The translations under genes and the position numbers were made by a program. From positions 101,001-165,000 of the forward strand of contig CAUYUJ010016687.1 in assembly GCA_963575745.1 (NCBI GenBank): a stretch of DNA of 64,000 nucleotides, given 5' to 3'. How positions within the stretch are numbered: the first letter of the stretch is position 1; the number at the start of each line of letters is the position of its first letter. This document shows positions 56,411-64,000 of the stretch, one piece after another. This DNA comes from Prorocentrum cordatum. Lineage: Eukaryota > Sar > Dinophyceae > Prorocentrales > Prorocentraceae. Below the pieces are notes generated by a model, which saw nothing but the letters and a program-made list of their open reading frames with translations, searched no databases and was not told where the DNA came from.

Positions 56411-56917
56411 ATGATGCCAACACATTGTAAACTCACGTTGGAAATCTCAGGTCCTCAACTTCGGAAACGCACGAATCCGGGTCAGCCACGGCCCTGTCGC
56501 GAATACAGGCCGGCCGTTTCAGAGCTCCCAAACATGGGGAATCAGCCGTGGTTCCCAAATATGGGTCAGCCAAAGGGGATTGGCAGACCCCCGCAAGCGC
56601 AGACCCCTGACAACTCACACGATTACCCGGCGGTCCAGCGCGCTCCCGAGGGCCTTTATGGTTTCCCCAAATGGTTTTTCCAGAGGCCCACGGAGCGTGG
56701 ATGGGGGCCTCCACCTCCCATCATGATCCCGGATGTGCTAAGAGCCCTCTCGGAGGCCTCTTGGGCCACCCTGGGCCTAATAAGCAAACAAATCGTAGAG
56801 ACCAAGAAGCTAACAGAACATAGCCGACAATCTATTCTAGACAACTATCATTCAAGATATCGGGGCAACTTTCCAAGACGTTTCTCGAAACACACCTGGG
56901 TCAATTCCTGTCGTTAG
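56411..56917 (+). CDS. Open frame of uncertain status
   Basis: 168 codons from ATG, with SELPNMGNQPWFPNMGQPKG repeating a short motif, IPDVLRALSEASWATLGLIS and KQIVETKKLTEHSRQSILDN. Composition is more protein-like than in the shadow frames, but codons are not GC-ending and no splice context or family is apparent. 56,920-57,430 is empty of recognisable features. Confidence 0.25.
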   Translation: MMPTHCKLTLEISGPQLRKRTNPGQPRPCREYRPAVSELPNMGNQPWFPNMGQPKGIGRPPQAQTPDNSHDYPAVQRAPEGLYGFPKWFFQRPTERGWGPPPPIMIPDVLRALSEASWATLGLISKQIVETKKLTEHSRQSILDNYHSRYRGNFPRRFSKHTWVNSCR

Positions 56918-57759
56918 CGCTGGAGGGCGAACGTGCTCAAGCAACTGCAGCAACTTTCCGGCAAGCTGGGTAAGAAACGTTGGCCAAGCTTTCCGGGAGA
57001 GGGTTTCTTAATCATATGTTCGACTGCGTAACAAAATTGATTTCCGAACGATTCGGCATAAACGAATATCCCTTCTAGCAGGGCGCTCAAAACGGCCTGG
57101 TGTGTTCTCCCCTATCGGGCTTCCAGGAACCCAAGAGGGGTCGCAATCCATCCGCAAGCTGCTGTACTAATGTGAACGTATGGCTTTATAAATTAACGAA
57201 TACCAGGATCGCCCTACCGACGCGCCGGGTGGTGCAAAGGGGGGAAAATAGTTAATCGATAAGACAAAGGATGGATGGGGGAAAGGAGGAGGCTTGAGAG
57301 GGAGGAAGATATAATGACACTGGAAGATGAGAAGCGAAGACGAGGAGGAAATATAATAGAGAAAAGGGGATGAGCAAGGAACAGCAGCAGCAACCGGAAG
57401 GATGAGAGGGAGGAGGGTGAGTAAACGATAGGAGGGGACGGACGATTCGAATACGAAGAAGAGGACGAAGACGCATGCGAACAAGACGACAATGACAAGG
57501 GTGACCAGCACCAGGCTGACGACGACCGCACCACGAACAACACCAGCGAACGGCAGCCGCCCGCGGCCGCGGCGGCGGAGGCAACCACTTTCCGCGGCGC
57601 CGGCGCGCGCAGAAGCGGCGCGCCCGCGCGGGCCGCCGCTGCTGCGGTCGATGGCGTCAACGGGTCGCAGCAGCGGCTCGCGGCGACGCTAATCGCTCGT
57701 CGCGGCAGCGGCTCGTGGCTCGCGGCGGCGCCGGTCGCTGGTCGCGCGGATGGCGCGGG

Positions 57760-57873
57760 CGCGCCCGCGACCCAGAACTCGTCGAGCGGCGCGAACGAGT
57801 CGCGGATGATGCCCCGGCGGTCGCCCCAATAGAGGACCACGGCGCCAGGCTCCAAGGCCTCCGGAAGGGGCAC
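57760..57873 (-). CDS. Probable exon of the same gene
   Basis: Encodes ALEPGAVVLYWGDRRGIIRD then SFAPLDEFWVA, a compact beta-rich-looking piece. Downstream on the minus strand (57,550-57,430) a frame gives GVVRGAVVVSLVLVTLVIVV and LFACVFVLFFVFE, a possible membrane helix, but its link to this exon is not shown. Confidence 0.45.
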
Positions 57874-60402
57874 CCTCGACGGGGTGGGCGGCCCCTCGCT
57901 CCTCCTGTTCCTACTGCTCCTGCAGCTGCGCTGGCGCTCTCCGCCCCCCCCACCCGCCCCGCCGTCGCCAGTGCCTTCGCCCGTGCGTCCCGTGAGCCAT
58001 TATGTCATGTGCCCCCCCAAAAGAAAGATGTCTCGTGTGGACTCTGGAGCTGCCCGAGCTCGACGCGAATCAGCAGCTGGTACCACAAGACCTCTTCGGG
58101 TGGGCTTGGGAAGGCGCCCTCGAGGGGGATTGGGGGGTCCGCAGCTCGGGCAGTCCGAGGTCCTGCAGGGGCCACGAAAGGGAATTGGGGAGGGAAGGAG
58201 GAGGAGGAGGTGGAGGAGGAGGAGGAGGAGGAGGAGGAGGAGGAGGAGGAGGGGGGGGAGGGGGAGGGGGAGGAAGAGGAGGAGTGGGGAGGCGGAAGAG
58301 GAGCGCCACTGCCTACAGACATGTGAACAAATTCGCACGCCGCCCCGCCTCGGGGAGGTTGCCAGCCCCGAGATTCGGCGGGGCCGAAAGCCCACAAGGG
58401 CCATGGCGGCAGCGGCCGTCGCAAAACCGAGGCCCGACGAGGGCTGGCCGGCAGAGCCGCCCCAAAACCGCGGCCCATGGAGCGCCCCCAAACCCGGCAG
58501 GGTAGGCACCCCCCATGGCCCGTGGCCTCACAAGGGCCTGAAGGGTGACGAAGGCGCCGATTCGGGAATCTCGATCTTGACGACGACCATGCGGATTATC
58601 TCGGTAACGTCCTCGTCGGTGAACTTCCTCTCCAGGTCGATCGAGCCGTTGCCGTCCGCGTCGCCCGCGCCGGCTGGTAAGCCTGACCAGGCCCCGATCT
58701 CCTCGAGGATCTCCACCCTGAAGCCGTTGTCCTCCAGCTCGCCGCTGGTCGCCAGGCCCGGCGCCTCGTGGAGGTTCGCCAGGGCCGTCTCGCGGGTCGC
58801 GGCGTCCACCATCGCGGCGCCCTTGCGGGCCGCGGGGGCCTCGCTCTCCTTCTCCTTCACCACCGTCTTGGGGCCGCCAGTGTCCGCCTGCTGCCCGACC
58901 GCGCCGATGGCCGTGTCCGCGCGCAGCCGCTTGTCCGCCTCGGCCTGCTGCTCCCACATGTAGCATCCCCCGTTCCCCCTGAAGAGCACCTCCCACGCCT
59001 TCTCCTGCTCGTCCTGCGCGGCCAGCAGACAGGCCGTCTCGCCCCGCAGCTGCGGGAACGGCGGGATGTCCGCCAGCTTCTCCTCCTGCTTCCCGTCCCC
59101 GCCGTCGTTGGCGCTCTGGCACTCCCGTGCAGCACCGCCTCCAGCATGCGCGGCGCCCCGCACTCCAGCGTCGTGATGTGCTCCAAGTACACATTCAAGC
59201 ACGGGAAGCATGACCCTACTATCCACTTGCCGCCGACGCCGAAACTCTCGCCGGCCTGGTCTCCAGGTCGCGGAACAGCCTCGGGTCGACGAGGATGCGG
59301 TCAACAAAGTTGCTCCCCCTTGGCTCCAGGCGGGCCGCTGGCACATGTACTCCTCCAGATCCTCGTCCTTGCTGTCATTGATGCTCGCCCACTCCAGCGC
59401 GGCACCGTCTCCGGCAAGTACGGCGCCGCGCACTCCAGCATCATCGTGTGCTCCGCGTGCACATTCAGATGCAGGAGGCTGCCCTGTTGTCGAACCAGTC
59501 GTGCAGCGGGCCACTGCTGGCGCCCGACTCGCACTGCTCCGCGTCGTCGCCGTTGTCGACGCCGTAGCGCTCAAGTGCATTACCATCTGTAGCGTCGCCC
59601 TCACCCAAGCCGCCTGCTTCGCCATGTGCTTGCCATGCACATTCAAATGCAGGAGGCCTGACTAGTTCACCTCCTTGGAAGGGGCCGCGCGTGGGCTGCG
59701 CCTCCGCGTCCTCCTGCCCTTCTTCTCCGTCTTCTCCTTCTTCCTCGCCTCCTTCTCCGCGCTCTGCGGCCCGGCGCCCGCCCGGGCCGCCGCCGTGGGC
59801 GCCGCCGCCGAGGGGGCCCCCTTGAGCGCGACCTGGCCCTCGGCGTCGCCGTCGCGCGCGCCGACGTCCAGCGCGACCGGCGAGTCGGCGCCCGCGCGGG
59901 CTCCCCGCTGCCACTGCCGCGCGCGGAGCGCGGCCAGCTCGGCGCCGTCGGCTCCTCTGTCGCCCTCGCCGGCGGGCATGGCGCGGCCCAGGCGCCTGGC
60001 GGCGCATCGGACGGCGCGTCCTCGATCGCCAGGAGGCGCGGCGCCTGCGAAGGCCGCGCTGGCGCCATGGGCCGCGGCCGCGGCATCGCCTTCGCGTGCG
60101 GCGGCTGGAGCGCCCTGGCCGCGGCGCTGACCGCGGCCTCCGCCGCCGCTCGAATCACCTCCGCCGTCGCCGCGGCCGACGGGCGGCGCGGGGGGGTCCT
60201 GGGGCGCCCGGGCGGCGGCGCCGCGTCGCGCGACCGCCGAAGCACCGCGCCCCGCCATGACATCGGCGCTGGCGCCTGTCTCGGAAGCGGAGGGGGGGGG
60301 AGGAACGGGCGAAAGAAAGGCGACGAAGACGAAGACGAGGAACGCGAGGAAGACAGCGATGAGGACAAGGAAAAACAATGCCGGGCCAGTTGCAGTCTTC
60401 AT
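57760..60402 (-). CDS. Membrane-anchored multi-exon gene of unknown function (gene model)
   Basis: Minus strand. It starts with an ATG and a clear N-terminal membrane anchor (60,402), a 180-residue low-complexity linker, a module region (59,657-59,140) with three related frames, a long exon-like frame to 58,528, and two more exon-like pieces near 58,100 and 57,850. The anchor suggests a type II membrane or secreted protein. The module region needs frame changes that may be splice events, decay or something more interesting. No family was recognised. Confidence 0.5.
58028..58165 (-). CDS. Probable exon of the same gene
   Basis: Encodes PPIPLEGAFPSPPEEVLWYQ then LLIRVELGQLQSPHETSF after CCCTGCAG. 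Other frames are open too, but this one has GC-ending codons. It is separated from the previous exon by an AGG microsatellite (58,200-58,270). Confidence 0.4.
58200..58290 (+). repeat. AGG microsatellite
   Basis: AGG triplets and a short G-rich end inside an intron. Confidence 0.85.
58528..59140 (-). CDS. Long exon with an EF-hand-like loop
   Basis: Encodes IPPFPQLRGETACLLAAQDE, QEKAWEVLFRGNGGCYMWEQ, QAEADKRLRADTAIGAVGQQ and near the end GDADGNGSIDLERKFTDEDV, TEIIRMVVVKIEIPE. The DADGNGSIDLER string resembles a calcium-binding EF-hand loop, but position 12 is Arg where Glu is usual, so binding is doubtful. The frame stops at 58,528; a CAG|GCCCTT donor lies just before, so the exon probably ends there. 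Confidence 0.55.
59140..59657 (-). CDS. Three related modules, each with a frame switch
   Basis: Three homologous starts: LNVHGKHMAKQAAWVRATLQ, LNVHAEHTMMLECAAPYLPE and LNVYLEHITTLECGAPRMLE. After about 24 residues each continues sensibly only in the +1 frame: LERYGVDNGDDAEQCESGAS, LEWASINDSKDEDLEEYMCQ and ECQSANDGGDGKQEEKLADI. Codons end in G or C before the switch in the old frame and after it in the new. Between modules two and three lies NFVDRILVDPRLFRDLETRP and then SFGVGGKWIVGSCFPC. Whether these are short introns or frameshifts is open. Confidence 0.45.
59671..60402 (-). CDS. First exon: membrane anchor and low-complexity linker
   Basis: Starts MKTATGPALFFLVLIAVFLA then FLVFVFVAFLSPVPPPP, a hydrophobic segment of about 25 residues after a short positively charged start, typical of a signal anchor. 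The next 200 residues are rich in Ala, Gly and Arg and end in a basic stretch (EKEARKKEKTEKKGRRTRRR). The exon ends AAGGAG|GTGAAC, an exact 244 codons. The frame reaches a stop two codons later, so splicing is needed. Confidence 0.65.
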
Positions 60403-61520
60403 GGAAGCACGTCCGCTCGCAGTGGAGATCTGCCAACTTAAACCCTCTGACTCAATCCATATTCCAAGTTGGCTCGAGGCAGCTCAAATAATGATGTCGA
60501 GCTGCGCGTTCTACCCCTCTCCCCCTCGTCGCCCCCTCCCCCCCTCCCCCCTTCCGCCGCGGTCGTGCTGGCGCGCGGCCCTCAGCGCTGCCTGCGCGTG
60601 GGCGCCGAGGACCTGCGGTCGACGCTGCGTTCGGCCCCGGGCGGCGCCTCGGCTGCGCGAGCCGTGAACGGGCTGCTCGCGGGCGGCCTTTTCCTCGTAA
60701 GGCTGCTCGGGCGAAGGCGGCGTGGGCGTCGACGCCGCGCCGCGTTTGGCCGCGCACGCGGCTGCTAGCTCGCGCGGGGAAAGTGTGTGTGGGGGGTGCG
60801 AGTGGGGATGGCCGCAGGGAGCGTGGTCATCAACCGTGCACTGAGGGCACGCCGGGTATTTTGTCCGATCCACGCTGCTGCCGCGGTCTGGGGTTGGCGG
60901 CGCGCCTTCCCACTTGGCGCCTCAGCGCCATCCGCCGTGCCGCTTCCGCCATCGCCGGGACTCTGGCGGCCGTCGCCAGGGCTCTGGGGCCGGCGGCTTC
61001 TGCATCATCGTGCCGCAGCCCGCAGCGCCCGGATCTACGCCTGCGGTAACTGCCTCTGGCGCCGAAGGAGCTCCAGACGGCACCACAAGTGCAGAAGCAG
61101 GTGCGCTCGAGCTGGCAGAAGCCGCCGCAGCCCCCAATAACTCACAGCACGTCCGCTGCAATTCGCTCATATTGTGAACGAGACCCTCGGCGTCGAACTC
61201 GCGGCCAAGTTTAAATCCGTCCGCCGTTGCCCGACAAATCGCTACTCCCAAGCACCCGTCGCACCGCTATGTGTCCGAACGCGTCCCCTGCCCTCCGCTT
61301 GTTTGTGACGGTGCCCCTGCGAGTCTAGCGCCCTCCAGGAATGCAGTAGTATCGACCATGCATGCGAACGCTGTTCTGGCAGACAGGCAACGCGAACTCG
61401 TGCGAACGGTGTCAGACATGCGCGTGCCACGTCCTTACCTCCGCCGATCCCAAACGGTTCCTTTCCTCAGCATCTCCCAAGCGGCCCCGCAGGCCAGGGA
61501 CAGCCTTGCCCTCCTCCCCC
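60403..61520. other. No supported gene
   Basis: GC-rich to 61,150 with many open shadow frames; no domain, start or splice pattern was found. The TSS and promoter of the gene starting at 60,402 would lie here, but no motif is evident. Confidence 0.35.
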
Positions 61521-61526
61521 CTGCTC

Positions 61527-61637
61527 TCGTTTCTCCTCCTCCTCCTCCTCCTCATCCTCTTCTTCCCTCCTCCTCCTCCTCTTCCTCCTCCTCCTCCTCC
61601 TCCTCCTCCTCCTCCTCCTCCTCCTCCTCCTCCTCCT
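61527..61637 (+). repeat. TCC microsatellite, left flank of family A copy 3
   Basis: TCC triplets, about 20 of them perfect, run into TTTCCTTTTCCTTATAAATA. Confidence 0.9.
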
Positions 61638-62360
61638 CCTTTCCTTTTCCTTATAAATAACCCCTCCCTGTCGCACCCCGAGGCGTGTTGGTAGGGCGGG
61701 CCGGGCGTTTCGCCAGAGACTTCCTCACCATGTATGACCTTTAAGCTTGAAGTTTGCAACAATTTTACTGATGGAGGGCGGGCCGCTTTCAGAATATGGC
61801 TCTCGCCCCAGCGCCTCGCACATCCGTCTTAAAACATTGCAAGAGCTTCGCAGATGGAGGGCGCCCCACCTTCAAAATGTGGCTTTCGACTTAGCGCCGC
61901 GCACATTCGTTTTAGCAGTTTGCAACAGTTTCACGGATGGAGCGCGGTTCGCTTCCGAAAGGTGCCTCTCGCCATAGCTCCACGCACATTCGTTTCAGAA
62001 ATTTGCAGAAATGTCACAGATGGAGCGCGGTCCGCTTTCGAAATGTGGCTCTCGCCTTAGTGCCGCGCACATTCGCCACAAGAATTTACATCACATTCGA
62101 AGATGATTATGTTTGACGTCCCAGTAACGTCAGGGCGCGACAGTCACGTTGATTAGCTTCGTTGACGTCCCAGGGACGGCGTTCTGGCACGATTCAGGAA
62201 CGTCAGGGCGCAGCAGTAATGATTACCTGCGGCTTTTCAGAGGATTGTCTTCCAACGAGGCTCTTCCCTAAGTGAAAATAGATCCTCGTGGAAATCCATG
62301 AAAAGGGAATTTCAAGGGAGGGCTTATTGCAACAGCGGTGGTGAGTCTTGGGCTTTCACT
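61638..62360 (+). repeat. Family A interspersed repeat, copy 3 (complete)
   Basis: Left arm TTTCCTTATAAATAACCCCT, GTCGCACCCCGAGGCGTG, GGGCGTTTCGCC. Four units of about 82 bp (61,760-62,075) with CTTAGCGCCGCGCACATTCG variants. Right arm with GTTGACGTCCCAGGGACGGC, GATTGTCTTCCAACGAGGC, ending TGAGTCTTGGGCTTTCACTG. TCC microsatellite on both sides. The best match to copy 2. Confidence 0.8.
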
Positions 62361-62865
62361 GATCCTCCTCCTCCTCCTCTTTCACACCCCCTTCTCCTCC
62401 TACTCTTCAAATTGTCTCCTCAGCAATTTTTGCTCCCTGCTTCCACTCCTTCCACCAACCCTCCGACCCCTCCACCTCCCCCCCACTCGCCCGCCGCCTC
62501 AATCTGCCCTTGCTCATCTCCCTCCGAGTGATTCCAGGGGCCCGCGCCAGGATGCGCGGATCCGCCGACCCCAGCTCGCCAGGGTGAGCACGTGCGATGC
62601 GTTGGCGCCTCCCTCCTGCTACCTGCCCTGGAGGGCGGGTGGGGCCCAAAGAGACCCTGGGCTCTCACACCCCTACCGACCACTCCAGTCCTCGAGGGCT
62701 ATCTTCGTGCATCTCTCGTGACACCACCTTCCCTCCTCCTCCTCCTCCTCCTACTCCTCCTCCGCTCCTCCTCCTCCCGCTTCCTCCTCCTCCTCCTCCT
62801 CCTCCTCCTCCTCCGCTTCCTCCTCCTCCTCCTCCTCCTCCTCCTCCTCCTCCTCCCACTCTTCC
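62360..62865 (+). repeat. TCC microsatellite tracts right of family A copy 3
   Basis: Short TCC run at 62,362-62,380 next to the family A end; a longer run at 62,728-62,860. Between them is ordinary sequence without a gene. Confidence 0.8.
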
Positions 62866-63039
62866 TGCTCCTGCCGAACGTCCCGTTGTCAGACTCTGTT
62901 CCTGCGGCCCGCTGTGCGCAGGGTCGGCGGCGCCGACCACGAGGCCTTCGCACCGGATGAATGGAGGGCGGCTCCGTATCAAGATTGAGTTCTAGGCGAC
63001 TCATTACCAAACTTGCGTTCTCGCTTGAGTCTCCGCCAC

Positions 63040-63190
63040 GGTCTCGATGATGCTACCACCGAACACTCCTGATTTGTTCGATAGCCTCCAAGATAGCCCC
63101 AGAGGGCCTCCCAGGGCCTCCAAGAGAGCCTCGAGAGAGCCCCGTGAGAGCACCAACAGAATCCCAAACGGGCCTGAGAGGATTCCAACA
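63040..63190 (+). repeat. Family C-like purine repeat, short copy
   Basis: Units such as CTCCAAGATAGCCCCAGAGG and CTCCAAGAGAGCCTCGAGAG. 63,190-63,940 has no supported feature. Confidence 0.5.
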
Positions 63191-63946
63191 TGGCCCGGAA
63201 GGGCCCCGCGTGACGACCTGGGCGCGAACTTACCTGTCCACATGCGAACCTGATCCCCACCCCCCACGATTTCCAAGGCGGGTTGGGCTCGGGTTCGCAT
63301 GTGACCACCGTCGAGGACGGCCAAGAGGGGGGGGGCGCAAATCATGGCCGGCGGCATGTGCGCGGCCCAGGGGGGGGGGGGGGGGCCTGGGACGGATTGA
63401 AATAGAGAGAGGCGCAATGAAATCTGAGGAGATATCATGGCCCCGCCATGATATCCACCCCCCCCCCCCTTGTCATCCCCCCTCTCTGTGCCGCCCCCGA
63501 CACCGAGAACTGTTGAATTTTCTGACGAGGCGCCAACATCTTCCTCGGCCCATGCGCCGCCCGCGTGGATGCGAACCGCGCACAGCCGAGCCGCGCGGCT
63601 CGGCGCCGCGCGCGCGGCCGAGACGGTCCTGAGCAGCTGGCCCGGCGCGGGGATCCAGATCGCATGGGACGCGCCCTCCGCGGGGGATACGCACGCATTC
63701 CGGGCGAAGGAAGGGGGGTGTCCCAGAGATGCGACGCTTCAAAAAATTGGAACGGGCGGATTTTGGCGGATTTGACCTCCAGGGGCCCACGCCGGGCCTC
63801 GGCAGCGTCAAATAACTACTCTGGGCGAGAAACCGCTCCTAAGGAAAAGGTCTAGGCCTCCGGGGCCCACGGATCAGAAAAATTGGAGCAGCCGGGTGTA
63901 TGGGGTCGGGGATCTACTGACCCGGGTCAATCCAGACGCGGCTCAC

Positions 63947-64000
63947 TCGGGCCTTGCAGGATCCTGCAGGACCCTGCAAGATCCTGCAGGATCCTGCACC
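63947..64000 (+). repeat. 10-bp tandem repeat GGATCCTGCA at the right edge
   Basis: TGCAGGATCCTGCAGGACCC, TGCAAGATCCTGCAGGATCC, TGCA. Five visible units with a 10-bp period, cut off by the window end. Each unit is part of a short palindrome (TGCAGGATCCTGCA). Confidence 0.85.

Overview
The window looks like nuclear DNA of a dinoflagellate. No bacterial, organellar or viral gene layout is present. The support comes from the sequence: two relics of the dinoflagellate spliced leader, small exons separated by long repeat-filled introns, splice sites that often use GC or possibly GA donors with a repeated G at the junction, strongly GC-ending codons in the exons, and remnants of Ty1/copia-like and LINE-like retroelements. 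Most of the window is microsatellite, minisatellite and interspersed repeat. No rRNA, tRNA or CRISPR array was recognised. All functional calls rest on reading motifs by eye; no database search was possible.

Layout. 1-1,746: three exons of a membrane-protein gene on the minus strand, running off the left edge. 1,853-2,533: first copy of an interspersed repeat (family A) lying between TCC microsatellites. 3,296-9,702: a decayed minus-strand copia-like element with recognisable gag, protease, integrase, reverse transcriptase and RNase H pieces between short diverged LTRs. 9,925-15,720: degenerate tandem repeats, a 10-bp array, purine-rich family C, microsatellites and a second family A copy. 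15,724-25,736: the best-supported host gene, minus strand, at least ten exons, with a membrane anchor and a glycosyltransferase-like body. Its introns hold a 73-bp array, fold-back elements, family B and dispersed repeats.

25,737-32,900: a plus-strand LINE remnant whose 5' end carries a spliced-leader relic. It is interrupted at 27,144-28,489 by a minus-strand processed retrogene that has its own spliced-leader relic and a 12-bp target-site duplication. 33,000-40,250: GC-rich retroelement debris, a long ATG-type minisatellite and a small minus-strand gene. 40,438-46,930: microsatellites, a 138-bp tandem array and family B copies. 47,080-48,119: the 3' end of another LINE (RNase H and a zinc-binding tail).

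49,326-53,505 and 57,760-60,402: two more minus-strand multi-exon genes of unknown function. The second starts with a clear membrane anchor and contains three related modules that each switch reading frame at the same place. Further family A and C repeats and a short terminal 10-bp array fill the right end.

The five host genes lie on one strand and show no operon-like relation. What links the window is the activity of mobile elements and the repeated pattern in which a unique repeat body is bracketed by the same trinucleotide microsatellite on both sides.
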